A program made the position numbers and the translations under genes. A DNA stretch of 64,000 bases. It comes from Spiribacter halobius (GTDB taxonomy: Bacteria > Pseudomonadota > Gammaproteobacteria > Nitrococcales > Nitrococcaceae). The DNA lies in assembly GCF_020883455.1 (NCBI RefSeq), contig NZ_CP086615.1:3712501-3776500 (forward strand). Reading direction: 5' to 3'. The notes under the pieces were generated by a model. The model was not told where the DNA came from. It ran no database searches and saw nothing but the letters and a program-made list of their open reading frames with translations. Of this stretch, positions 27,061 through 34,703 are shown piece by piece; within the stretch, counting starts at the first letter, position 1, and the number at the start of each line of letters is the position of its first letter.

Positions 27061-27480
27061 ATGAGCAGGGCAGAGAACACGATGGCGAAGGCCGATATCC
27101 CGGACTTCCTCAGCCGCTCCTACTGGAACGGCACGATCAAGATGAGTCTGTCCAAGTTCTTCATCCTGTGCGTGCTGCACCGGGGCCCGCTGCACGGCTA
27201 CGAGATCGCCCGAGAGGTTTCGGCACTGACCCATGGCTGCTGCACGCCCGCCGAGGGGACCATCTATCCGGTGCTCCGCCAGTACGAGCAGGGCGGCTAC
27301 GTCACAGTCCAGAATGAGACGGTCTCAGGACGCCAGCGCCGGGTTTACAGCCTCACGGACAAGGGCCGGGAGGCTTTCCGCGTTGCCGTCGCCGCCTGGA
27401 TGGATGTAACCGAATGTCTGCTCGAGTGCCGCAATGTCCTTGACGGCGAGTCGATGCCCGACGCGCTGCGCGCCGGGTGA
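27061..27480 (+). CDS. PadR-family regulator with vicinal cysteines
   Basis: This 139-residue winged-HTH protein has the PadR fold: SLSKFFILCVLHRGPLHGYEIAREVSALT, EGTIYPVLRQYEQGGYVTVQNE, SGRQRRVYSLTDKGREAF. Adjacent Cys60-Cys61 (in HGCCTPAEG) lie just before the recognition helix, and further cysteines are at 37 and in ECLLEC near the C-terminus. Such thiols could bind As(III) or another soft metal, which fits the arsenic-like genes downstream; this is inference. ATG 27061 would be leaderless; ATG 27082 with GAGAA nearby is an alternative. It is followed by the flavoprotein gene after 77 bp. Confidence 0.85.
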   Translation: MSRAENTMAKADIPDFLSRSYWNGTIKMSLSKFFILCVLHRGPLHGYEIAREVSALTHGCCTPAEGTIYPVLRQYEQGGYVTVQNETVSGRQRRVYSLTDKGREAFRVAVAAWMDVTECLLECRNVLDGESMPDALRAG

Positions 27481-27500
27481 TTTTTTTTGCCTTGAGACTT

Positions 27501-27524
27501 TGAGCATCGATGCATCGGGGCTCA
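27501..27524 (+). promoter_or_regulatory. Candidate PadR operator before the flavoprotein gene
   Basis: A perfect ten-base palindrome CGATGCATCG (27508-27517) is nested between TGAGC (27501-27505) and GCTCA (27520-27524). It shares TCGATGCAT with the PadR promoter, so one repressor probably binds both. It follows a run of eight T immediately after the PadR stop codon. Confidence 0.55.
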
Positions 27525-27557
27525 TATGTAACACCAAACCTGAAGGGAGGTAACCCC

Positions 27558-28886
27558 ATGGACCCAGAACGGCTCATCGCGATCATCGGCGCCGGCCCCG
27601 TGGGGCTCGCCGCCGCAGCACGGCTTATCGAGCGCGGACTGCACCCCGTCATCTTTGAGCAGGGCCCGGGACCGGCCGCTGCGGTACGCGACTGGGGCCA
27701 TGTCCGCGTGTTTACCCCCTGGCGCTACCTGGTCGATGAGGCCGCCGGGCGGATGCTCCGGCGCAATGGCTGGACGCCCCCAGACCCGGACGAGCTGCCA
27801 ACCGGCGCGGAGATCGCCGATCAGTACCTCGAGCCTCTTGCCCGCCTGCCGGCGATCGCGCGGGGCCTGCACACCCGGGCGCTCGTCACCGCGGTGACCC
27901 GCAAGGGCATTGGCAAGCTCCAGACGTCCGGGCGCGAGCAGGCACCCTTCCTCATCCACTGGCAGGACCGCGAATGGCAGGACCGGCATACGCTGGTCCG
28001 CGCGGTCATCGATGCTTCGGGCACCTGGTATCAGCCCGCCCCGCTCGGGGTGATGGGCATTCCGGTTCCGGGCGAGGAGGACGCCGGAGAGCGGCTTGCC
28101 TACGGCATCCCGGACGTCCTCGGTGCAGAGCGGGCCCGCTACGCAGGCCGCCGGGTGCTGGTCGTCGGCGGCGGCCACTCCGCCATGAACGCCGTGCTGG
28201 ATCTCCTGCGCCTGCGCGAGGCGGTGCCCGGCACGGAGGTGGTCTGGGCGCTGCGCCGCGCCGGGCTGGAGCATGTTGTCGGCGGCGGGAGGCATGACGA
28301 GCTCCCGGCGCGTGGAGAGCTTGGGCTCGCGGCCGCCCAAGCCGTCGAGCGTGGCGATTTGCAGCGCCTCGCTCCCTTCTCGGTCACCGCGCTCTCACGC
28401 ACCGAACACGGATTGCGGGTCGATGGTGTGCACGCCGGCCGTCATGAGTCTCTCGAGGTGGACCGGGTCGTCGCGTGCACCGGGTTCCGCCCGAATACCG
28501 CGATGCTCCGGGAACTGCGCCTGGAGCTCGACCCGGTCATGGAGGCACCGCCGCGCCTTGCCCCCCTCATCGACCCCAACGTGCACAGCTGCGGCACCGT
28601 GCCGCCCCACGGCGTCGACGAGCTCCGCCACCCGGAGTCGGGCTTCTACATCGCCGGCATGAAGTCCTACGGCCGGGCACCCACCTTTCTCATGGCCACG
28701 GGCTACGAGCAGGTCCGCTCGATTGCCGCCGAGCTCGCCGGCGACCACGAAGCGGCGCGCGAGGTCCACCTGCAGCTGCCGGATACCGGCGTCTGCAGCG
28801 CGGGGCCGGCCGGCAGCTGCTGCGCCCCGGCCCCTGCGCCCCGCCGCACGCCGTCGGGAGCGGCCAGCTGCTGCGGCGGAGGCTGA
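27558..28886 (+). CDS. Arsenic-island-type flavoprotein oxidoreductase with Cys-Cys tail
   Basis: This 442-residue FAD/NAD(P)H protein has dinucleotide motif GAGPVG (11-16), a second Rossmann motif VVGGGHSAMNAV near 200, IDASGTWYQPAPLG, and the ending GFYIAGMKSYGRAPTFLMATGYEQVRSIA. This architecture is common in arsenic gene clusters beside an MFS exporter. The C-terminus has Cys413 and two vicinal pairs, Cys421-422 and Cys438-439, after a Pro/Ala linker, a soft-metal binding motif. A role in oxidising or handing over trivalent arsenicals is inference. AAGGGAGG precedes the ATG; the MFS gene follows after 17 bp. Confidence 0.85.
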   Translation: MDPERLIAIIGAGPVGLAAAARLIERGLHPVIFEQGPGPAAAVRDWGHVRVFTPWRYLVDEAAGRMLRRNGWTPPDPDELPTGAEIADQYLEPLARLPAIARGLHTRALVTAVTRKGIGKLQTSGREQAPFLIHWQDREWQDRHTLVRAVIDASGTWYQPAPLGVMGIPVPGEEDAGERLAYGIPDVLGAERARYAGRRVLVVGGGHSAMNAVLDLLRLREAVPGTEVVWALRRAGLEHVVGGGRHDELPARGELGLAAAQAVERGDLQRLAPFSVTALSRTEHGLRVDGVHAGRHESLEVDRVVACTGFRPNTAMLRELRLELDPVMEAPPRLAPLIDPNVHSCGTVPPHGVDELRHPESGFYIAGMKSYGRAPTFLMATGYEQVRSIAAELAGDHEAAREVHLQLPDTGVCSAGPAGSCCAPAPAPRRTPSGAASCCGGG

Positions 28887-28903
28887 CGGAGCGGAGCTGA
28901 GGG

Positions 28904-30127
28904 ATGGGGCGGTTCATCACCGCGCTCGGCATCGGCCAGTTCTGCGCGTGGGGGACGCTCTACTACAGCTTCCCCCAGATCGCAGAGGCGATGGGTGCCG
29001 AACTCGGGTGGAGCAAGGCCGAGCGCTATCTCGCGCCGACGCTGACGCTCATTGTCGCCGCGGTGAGTGCGATGCCCGTGGGCATTGCCATTGACCGCGG
29101 GCATGGCCGGCTCGTCATGAGCCTCGGGGCGCTCGCTGCGGGTCTGCTTCTGTTGGCGTGGTCGCGCGTCGAGACACTCGCCGGCTTCTATGCCGTCTTC
29201 GCGGCGCTCGGTATCGTCCACGCGGCCACCCTCTACGACGCCGCCTTCGCCGTCGTCGCCCGTCACACGGGGCCAGAGCGCGCGCGGCGCGGCATCACCC
29301 TGCTCACGCTCTGGGGCGGCTTTGCGAGCACGGTCTTCATACCGCTCGTCGAGCTCATGCTGAGCCGATGGGACTGGCGCATGTGTGTAGCCACACTCGC
29401 GGTGGTACCCATCGCGCTATGCGCGCCACTCAACGCCTACGCGATACGCTCCCTTCGGGATAGCGCTCCAGTGGCGTCAACAGGGAGAGAAAAGGCCATC
29501 GCGCGGGCGCCGCTCAGATGGGCCCTTGCGAAGCCGACCTATTGGGCGCTGGCGGTCGTGTTCATTGCTCATGCGGGCGTTTTCTCCGGCTTCACCTACC
29601 ACGCCTACCCACTGCTTCAGGAGTTTGGGCTCGGTGCTGGCAGCGTCGTCGGTGTGCTCGCGCTCATCGGTCCCGCCCAGGTCGCGGGGCGGCTTGCCCT
29701 CCATTTGGCACCCGCCGGCCCTTCGATTGCCACCCTGGGTGTCGGCGCCTCAGGGCTGACCTTCCTGGTGTTCATCACGCTCGCGCTCGCCCCAACGAGT
29801 GTGGCGCTCGCAGGCGTTCTCGCCATCGTCTATGGCGCCGCCAACGGCGTTATGACCATTGTCCGCGGGATGGCGGTTCCCGCCCTTCTGACCCGCCACG
29901 CATATGGTCGAGTGACGGCGAGCCTCATTGCTCCGGCGACGGTCACCAAGGCCGCGGCCCCTGCCGCGGCAGCCATGCTCTGGGGCCTCACACAGGGCTA
30001 CGGTCCCGTGCTCCTGGCGCTGGCCCTCGGCAGCGCGGTGCTCACCCTCGCATTCTGGGCCGCTGCCGTAGGCTCGCGGACCCGTCACAGCGCGCGGGGC
30101 GATACCGCCGGGACCGCGGAGGTTTGA
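28904..30127 (+). CDS. MFS exporter of the arsenic-type cluster
   Basis: This 407-residue 12-helix inner-membrane transporter begins TALGIGQFCAWGTLYYSFPQIAEAMGAELGWSKAE and has AIDRGHGRLVMSLG between helices 2 and 3 and GITLLTLWGGFASTVFIPL in the middle. I know this MFS branch mainly as the partner of the preceding flavoprotein in arsenic loci. It is 17 bp downstream of that gene, with GGAG before the ATG, so an operon is clear. Export of an arsenical is the best guess, not proven. There is no similarity to ArsB or Acr3. Confidence 0.85.
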   Translation: MGRFITALGIGQFCAWGTLYYSFPQIAEAMGAELGWSKAERYLAPTLTLIVAAVSAMPVGIAIDRGHGRLVMSLGALAAGLLLLAWSRVETLAGFYAVFAALGIVHAATLYDAAFAVVARHTGPERARRGITLLTLWGGFASTVFIPLVELMLSRWDWRMCVATLAVVPIALCAPLNAYAIRSLRDSAPVASTGREKAIARAPLRWALAKPTYWALAVVFIAHAGVFSGFTYHAYPLLQEFGLGAGSVVGVLALIGPAQVAGRLALHLAPAGPSIATLGVGASGLTFLVFITLALAPTSVALAGVLAIVYGAANGVMTIVRGMAVPALLTRHAYGRVTASLIAPATVTKAAAPAAAAMLWGLTQGYGPVLLALALGSAVLTLAFWAAAVGSRTRHSARGDTAGTAEV

Positions 30128-30153
30128 CTCGAGCGTGTTATTTGTGTACACAA
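30124..30153 (+). promoter_or_regulatory. MarR promoter and TTGTGTACACAA operator
   Basis: TTGACT (30124-30129), 17 bases and TACACA (30147-30152) make a promoter overlapped by the perfect 12-base palindrome TTGTGTACACAA (30142-30153). The -10 ends six bases before ATG 30159, so the mRNA would be leaderless and repression would be autogenous. Confidence 0.6.
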
Positions 30154-30158
30154 GTATT

Positions 30159-30632
30159 ATGGATGAAGCACAGCACCCCTACTACGGCTGCCTCTGCCTC
30201 GCCTCGCGGCGACTGGCTCGCGTCGTCACGCAGCTCTACGACGAGGCGCTAAGCGAGACAGGGCTGAAGATCACGCAGTTCTCGGTCCTGACGGCGCTCG
30301 ACCAGGCCCCGGGCGAGGCGCCCCGTCTTGGGGCCATCGCCGAGGCACTCGACATGGAGCCCTCCTCGCTCACCCGCTCACTCAGCCCGCTCCTGCGTCG
30401 GGGCCTCGTTGAGCTCGCCTCCGGGCCGGATCGTCGCGAGCGGCGTGCGCGGGTCACGCACGAGGGCAAGCGTGTGCTCGAACAGGCCCATGAACGCTGG
30501 CAGCACATCCAGGCCCGCCTCGCCGAGGACATTGGCGAGGAGGACTTCCACAAGCTCCTGGCGCTCTTGCACCAGGGAAGGCAACGAATTGCGGATCGCA
30601 GCGCCGCTCATCAGGAGGTACCTCAGCCATGA
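30159..30632 (+). CDS. MarR-family regulator
   Basis: This 157-residue MarR winged-HTH dimer has a helical N-terminus with YYGCLCLASRRLARVVTQLYDEAL, then ITQFSVLTAL, LGAIAEALDMEPSSLTRSLSPLLRRGLVEL and the wing GPDRRERRARVTHEGKRVL. The two nearby cysteines (Cys12, Cys14) could make it redox- or metal-responsive, as in several MarR proteins. No Shine-Dalgarno is present. Its stop overlaps the next ATG (ATGA), coupling it to the membrane protein. Confidence 0.9.
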   Translation: MDEAQHPYYGCLCLASRRLARVVTQLYDEALSETGLKITQFSVLTALDQAPGEAPRLGAIAEALDMEPSSLTRSLSPLLRRGLVELASGPDRRERRARVTHEGKRVLEQAHERWQHIQARLAEDIGEEDFHKLLALLHQGRQRIADRSAAHQEVPQP

Positions 30633-31324
30633 CGACATCGTCCCTGACGAACCATCGTCGGGCCGCCCCCGGTCCCACCTTCCTAGCCCTTGCCGCGGCT
30701 GTCGTGACGCTATGGCTGGTCACAATTGCAACGCTCGGTGCCAACGGCTTTTTCAACGTCGCGCCCTCGGCGCCACCCGTGCAGACGCTGACGGCCATGC
30801 TGTTGCCGCCGGCGCTGTTCCTCCTATTGCTGCGGATACCGCAAGTGCACGAGGCGGTCCTCGCTATCCACCCGGTCTGGCTGGCCGCCGTGCACGGCCT
30901 GCGCATCCTCGGCGCGGGATTCCTGTTCGTCTACGCGTTCGGCCACCTGCCGGGCCTGTTCGCGCACACTGCCGGCTGGGGCGATGTGCTCGTCGCGGTG
31001 CTCGCACCGTTTGTCGCCGCGCGCCTCGCGCTCGACCCGCACTTCCTGCGCTCGTCCTGGCATCTCGGCTTCCACGCGCTTGGTCTGCTTGATTTCGCCG
31101 GCGCCGTGCTCTCGGGACTGATCGCGCGCGGTACGCTGCCACTGCTCGGTCTCTCCGAGTCGACAGCGGCCCTCGGCGCCCTGCCGCTCGCCCTCATCCC
31201 ATGCTTCGCCGTGCCGCTCTGGATCTGCCTGCACATTGCCGCGATCGTGCAGATTCGCGACGCCCGGCGCCGTCATCGCCAGGGCGAGGATGACGTGACC
31301 GGGGACGCCTTGGCCTCCCTGTGA
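30629..31324 (+). CDS. Multi-pass membrane protein, unknown function
   Basis: This 231-residue protein has six or seven hydrophobic segments starting at about residue 18, an HPVWLAAVHGLRILGAGFLFVYAFGHLPG central block, and a charged cytoplasmic C-terminus. I do not recognise the family. It overlaps the MarR gene by four bases and is followed 22 bp later by arsN2, so it belongs to a MarR-membrane protein-ArsN2 operon inside the arsenic-like module. Confidence 0.72.
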   Translation: MTTSSLTNHRRAAPGPTFLALAAAVVTLWLVTIATLGANGFFNVAPSAPPVQTLTAMLLPPALFLLLLRIPQVHEAVLAIHPVWLAAVHGLRILGAGFLFVYAFGHLPGLFAHTAGWGDVLVAVLAPFVAARLALDPHFLRSSWHLGFHALGLLDFAGAVLSGLIARGTLPLLGLSESTAALGALPLALIPCFAVPLWICLHIAAIVQIRDARRRHRQGEDDVTGDALASL

Positions 31325-31346
31325 GCGCCGAGACCGAGGAGGCCCC

Positions 31347-31793
31347 ATGAACCACGCGATGGAGATCCGTGCCAGCAACCTGGATGCCTCGATGCTGCAC
31401 CTGCTGGTGCACTGTGGGCTGCCTATCGATGATCTGGGGACGGCCGAGGGGCGAGCGCGGGTCTGGTGCTTCGCCGCGCGCTCGGGGCGTGAGACCGTCG
31501 GCGTCATCGGCCTCGAGGAAGCCGGGGGCGACGCACTGCTGCGCTCGCTTGCCGTGCACCCCGACCATCGCGGCACTGGCCTGGGCAAAAGACTGCTCGC
31601 GCACACGGAGCAATGGGCCCGGGAGCGGGGGATCGAGCGGCTGTATTTGCTGACAACGACCGCTGCGGCGTTCTTCTCCGCGTGCGGTTATCGGTCCCTG
31701 GCTCGGGAAGCAGCACCCACTGCGATTCGCGAGAGTGCGCAGTTCGCCGACATCTGCCCCGGATCGGCCGAGTTCATGGGCCGAACGCTATGA
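31347..31793 (+). CDS. arsN2: ArsN2-type GNAT acetyltransferase
   Basis: This 148-residue GNAT protein matches the arsenic-associated ArsN2 family: LLRSLAVHPDHRGTGLGKRLLAH (acetyl-CoA loop), LYLLTTTAAAFFSACGYRSLARE, then AIRESAQFADICPGSAEFM with the conserved Cys of the CP-SA motif. ArsN2 genes are found in ars operons; related ArsN1 acetylates arsinothricin, but the exact ArsN2 substrate is less clear. It is the last gene of the MarR operon and overlaps the convergent OsmC gene by six bases. It is the strongest single pointer that 27.0-31.8 kb is an arsenic module. Confidence 0.82.
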   Translation: MNHAMEIRASNLDASMLHLLVHCGLPIDDLGTAEGRARVWCFAARSGRETVGVIGLEEAGGDALLRSLAVHPDHRGTGLGKRLLAHTEQWARERGIERLYLLTTTAAAFFSACGYRSLAREAAPTAIRESAQFADICPGSAEFMGRTL

Positions 31794-32267
31794 GGGGTCG
31801 CCCGCAACCCGGATCCGGGGCTCGCAGCGCACCGGGAAGTTCATCGACCGCGCGATGAAGCACTCGTGGTGAGCCGCCTCGTGGAGCGCGAGGGCCGAAT
31901 CGGTGCGGGACGCCTCCCGGATGACGACCTCCGGATGGAGAACGACCTCGCTGAAGCGATTCTCTTCGCCACCGAGCCGCAACGTCCCCTCGGCATGGTC
32001 AACGTAGCTCTCCACCGTGATGCCGGCATCGGCGCAGAGGTGGAGGTACCAGAGCTTGTGACAGGCCGAGAGGGCGGCGACGAGCAGATCCTCCGGGTTC
32101 CAGCGTGCGCCGTCGCCGAGAAACTGCGGGTCGGCGGAGCCCGCGATGAGCGGCTTGCCCGCGACCTTGATCTCGTGATTGCGGCGGTAGGCCCGATAGT
32201 CTCCCGTCCCTTCGCCCGTGTTGCCGGTCCACTCCACCGTGACCGCGTAGTGGTGATCCCTTGCCAT
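31788..32267 (-). CDS. OsmC/Ohr-family peroxide-reducing protein
   Basis: This 159-residue OsmC-fold protein has AHRRNHEIKV-like N-terminal strands, NPEDLLVAALSACHKLWYLHLCADAGI with the first peroxidatic Cys, and AHHECFIARSMNFPV with the second. It matches the general OsmC-like group that reduces organic hydroperoxides with dithiols. GGAGG eight bases upstream selects ATG 32267 over the TTG two codons earlier. It is convergent with arsN2. Confidence 0.88.
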   Translation of the reverse strand: MARDHHYAVTVEWTGNTGEGTGDYRAYRRNHEIKVAGKPLIAGSADPQFLGDGARWNPEDLLVAALSACHKLWYLHLCADAGITVESYVDHAEGTLRLGGEENRFSEVVLHPEVVIREASRTDSALALHEAAHHECFIARSMNFPVRCEPRIRVAGDPS

Positions 32268-32306
32268 ACCCAAAGCCTCCGCATTGACTTCCCGGTCGTT
32301 ACGTCC

Positions 32307-32543
32307 TCAGGGACACCAGAACGGGCGATACGCCACTTCCAGGAGCTCCCGGCGACTGACGCCAATATCCCGCAGCATCCGCTCATCAAGGCGAGCAAGA
32401 TCCTCCCGCAACCGCCGCCGCACGGCGCGCCGTTCGCGCCACGTCTTCAGGCAGCTCCCGATGGCCACGATCCAGCCGATGTCCCGTGAGCTACCCGCTC
32501 TCATCGACGCCTCGCACTCACTCCGCCCCACCTGCTCGAACAT
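32307..32543 (-). CDS. DUF1127 protein
   Basis: This 78-residue protein ends with the DUF1127 signature (ERRAVRRRLREDLARLDERMLRDIGVSRRELLEVAYRPFW). GGAAGG seven bases before ATG 32543 supports the start. In the ancestral arrangement it probably faced the MocR gene now at 36169 directly; the mobile element at 32670-36149 has been inserted between them. It parallels the DUF1127/MocR pair at 9.5-11.3 kb. Confidence 0.8.
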   Translation of the reverse strand: MFEQVGRSECEASMRAGSSRDIGWIVAIGSCLKTWRERRAVRRRLREDLARLDERMLRDIGVSRRELLEVAYRPFWCP

Positions 32544-32659
32544 GACGCTGCCTTCCTACCGGCCACTTCGCCGGCATCTGCATCTGCAATGGACACACCG
32601 CCAAGCTAGGCCTACATCGGCTTGCCAGAAAGATCCGTTTTTAAGTAAAAGAAAGGGCC

Positions 32660-32669
32660 AATCGGGAGA
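32660..32669. repeat. Target-site duplication, left copy
   Basis: AATCGGGAGA, directly repeated at 36150-36159 outside the right inverted repeat. The ten-base direct repeat exactly abutting both inverted repeats marks transpositional insertion. Confidence 0.85.
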
Positions 32670-32695
32670 CAAGGCATTCAGCTAATGTGTTGAAA
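32670..32695 (+). repeat. Left terminal inverted repeat
   Basis: Twenty-six bases beginning CAAGGCATTCAGCTAATG and ending TGTTGAAA. They match the right end (reverse strand) with a single T/C difference. Confidence 0.88.
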
Positions 32696-32711
32696 CCTTG
32701 CTGAAGCGGGC

Positions 32712-32745
32712 AAAGGCCCCGCTACCGAAAGGTGGCGGGGCCTTT
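32712..32745 (+). terminator. Inward-facing terminator at the left element end
   Basis: AAAGGCCCCGC and GCGGGGCCTTT arms extended by ACC/GGT around GAAA, followed by TTTTTC on the plus strand: a strong rho-independent terminator. It points from outside into the element. The split transposase frame also reads through it at its 3' end on the other strand. Confidence 0.8.
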
Positions 32746-33430
32746 TTCATAGGATTTTGTGATCATCTTCGGGTTGTAGGGCGCCCGGCCGGTCCAGATG
32801 CGGCGGTTGCCGGCCACCGTTGGGACGCCACGCTCAAGCGGTGAGAGTCGACGTCGGGCGCGCTGGAGAAAGCGCTCGGTCGGCAGCAGTGAGCAGAGTG
32901 CAGGAGTATCTCCGCCAGGCGTTTCATGTCCTGCCCTGGACGGGCGGTCTGATGGGAGAAGGTCTTCTCGACCTCCCCGCTCGAACCCCATGGATACGGC
33001 GTCCAGCGGTCGTGCCAGTGGCCCTGCTGCTGGGAGTTCGCCTGCAGCGCGAGCTTCAGTAGCTCGATCTTGCCGCGCGCGAAGCTCCCCCATTGCTGTC
33101 GCGCTCCTCCAGGATCTCGTCTCGTTCCCGCGCCGCTGCCTCTCGCTCCTCACGGGCCGGTGCGCTCTTCACTTTGGTGTAGAAGAGATGGCTACGGTTC
33201 GCGAGCACCCAGTCGTGGAAGGCAGCCATGTAGGCGGCCCGTATGCCGCTTTCCTGGTCCACGAAGAAGTGCGCCTCATCGAAGGCCTCCAGCCAACGAC
33301 GCAGTAGGTTGAAGTGAGCGTAAAGAACGTACTCTTCCCGCAGCTGCAAACCGTCGTCGGGAAGTTTTGTCTCCGGGTCAAGTTGATCGCTCGGCGACTC
33401 GACATCCCAGCGCTCGAGGGCTTTAGCGCC
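32722..33430 (-). pseudogene. C-terminal half of the transposase, frameshifted
   Basis: Three minus-strand frames must be joined. From about 33430 to 33070: LPDDGLQLREEYVLYAHFN and FFVDQESGIRAAYMAAFHDWV, the DDE-type catalytic region of zinc-ribbon transposases. A middle frame (about 33080-32890) gives ELLKLALQANSQQQG and GSSGEVEKTFSHQTARPG. The last frame gives RARRRLSPLERGVP and WTGRAPYNPKMI, the usual C-terminus. At least two frameshifts are needed, so it is inactive as written. It would continue the transposase begun at 36061, with roughly 60 residues missing at the split. Confidence 0.7.
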
Positions 33431-33799
33431 ACGCCGGTGCTCGATATCGCCAATCACGGTGATGGCAGCGCCAGTGTCGTGGGCCACGAGGGGCGTCATC
33501 TGGCCCGGGCGCTGGCCGCGCGAGGCGTCACCCATATGCCGGTGCGCCTGGTCAGCACGGGAGGTGTGCGGCCGATTCGCTGGAATGCGCAGGTTCCAGG
33601 CGCCTTTGATTGGGTGGAGACATTCCCCACCAAGATCACGCCGGAGGAGGGTGGTGCGCCGCAGCCTTTCCCGGTCGTTCGGGCGAAGGATGGATCCATT
33701 CGTGCTCGCGAGTCGGCTCCCGCCCCCGCACCGCTCGGGCGCCCGTCACAGCGGATGCGTCAGAAGGCGAACGATGAGCTGGCCGGACCCGGCATGTGA
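33314..33799 (+). pseudogene. 5'-truncated ORF of a polyvalent/ParB-like protein
   Basis: This frame encodes 161 residues, but only the part from about 33420 looks genuine: TPVLDIANHGDG, VVGHEGRHLARALAARGV, MPVRLV, IRWNAQ and a final PFPVVRAKDG. That is the pattern GHxGRHRARAL...PVR found in C-terminal domains of large phage- and plasmid-borne polyvalent proteins. The first 35 codons are antisense to the transposase remnant, so the true gene start is missing. It marks the left boundary of the DNA inserted into the transposase. Confidence 0.5.
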
Positions 33800-33818
33800 C
33801 TGAGACCAGACATGCGCC

Positions 33819-34271
33819 CTATGCGCTGGGCTTAAATAGCCTCCGGTCCCACTCGAGCGGGCGAATCTCTGGATCTGGGACATTGCCCATATCGGGGTGC
33901 GCCGGGTTGATGAGTACATTGCGCCCGTACGGGACGATGACCGACGGCACCTCCAGGGCCAGGGTCTCGGCCGAATCCAGCCAGTTATCGCCGAAGGCTC
34001 GTGTCCGCATTTCGTCCGAGAGGTCGCCCACCGCGTCACCAGGCAGCGCCGCGGCCGGTGCGGGCAGGTCTATGGCCATCAACACGTAATCGTCCGGCAG
34101 CAAATCCGGATCCATTTCCATGTGCACCAGCACCTCGATCATGGCGAGGGCCGGGTCGGCGGCCGTATAAACAATCGGCCGCCCCCTGGAGTGCCAGCGC
34201 CCACTGGCGAGCCGACCGCCTTCGCCCGACAGGTCGGCATAGCGCTTCCGCGTGACCCGGAAGACTCTCAC
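33819..34271 (-). CDS. RES-domain toxin
   Basis: This 150-residue protein has the RES fold: MRVFRVTRKRYAD near the start, GRWHSRGRPIVYTAADPALAMIEVLVHME (conserved Arg, Tyr, Glu) and SVIVPYGRNVLINPAHPDM with the conserved Ser/Asn. RES toxins degrade or ADP-ribosylate with NAD+, stopping growth. It overlaps the upstream Xre gene by four bases, as normal for RES-Xre operons. It is cargo of the mobile element. Confidence 0.88.
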   Translation of the reverse strand: MRVFRVTRKRYADLSGEGGRLASGRWHSRGRPIVYTAADPALAMIEVLVHMEMDPDLLPDDYVLMAIDLPAPAAALPGDAVGDLSDEMRTRAFGDNWLDSAETLALEVPSVIVPYGRNVLINPAHPDMGNVPDPEIRPLEWDRRLFKPSA

Positions 34272-34678
34272 CCCGGGATGCCGTGATCGATCCTTGTGAG
34301 CAACTCCTGGACCAGCTCGGCGCCGAGATTGGTGTCGAGCATGTCCACACAGCTGCGCCCCTCGAAGCGGCGCATGGGCTTGTTCAGGTAGGCGCGCGCC
34401 TTGTCAGCATTGCCGAACGTCTCGATGGCATGCTGCACGATCCGGTTTACCCGGAAGAGGCGCTCGCTTTCCTCGGTCGTCAGGGGCTCGCCGCGGGAGC
34501 GTCGATGGGTCAGCGTGCGTCTTGGTGCAACGAGGTCATAGACCTGCTTGCGCGAGACGACGCCTTGTTCGATCAGGGCATCAACCATCTCGACGGGCAC
34601 GCCCTTGCGGATGGTCTCAATGGTTTTGAGGCCATCATTGCCGAGCTGAAATCCGAGTGTGGGGCCTGGGTGTGCCAT
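34268..34678 (-). CDS. Xre/MbcA/ParS-type antitoxin (DUF2384)
   Basis: This 136-residue antitoxin partners the RES toxin. It has an HTH-like N-terminal half (VDALIEQGVVSRKQVYDLVAPRRTLTHRRSRGEPLTTEESERLFRVNRIV) and the C-terminal DUF2384 toxin-binding part (AIETFGNADKARAYLNKPMRRFEGRSCVDMLDTNLGAELVQELLTRIDHG). ATG 34678 is preferred to an upstream TTG at 34723. The element TTGCCTCGAAGTATACGCAA lies in its promoter region. Confidence 0.88.
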   Translation of the reverse strand: MAHPGPTLGFQLGNDGLKTIETIRKGVPVEMVDALIEQGVVSRKQVYDLVAPRRTLTHRRSRGEPLTTEESERLFRVNRIVQHAIETFGNADKARAYLNKPMRRFEGRSCVDMLDTNLGAELVQELLTRIDHGIPG

Positions 34679-34703
34679 AGGGTTGTGTCCGATATGAGCA
34701 AGC

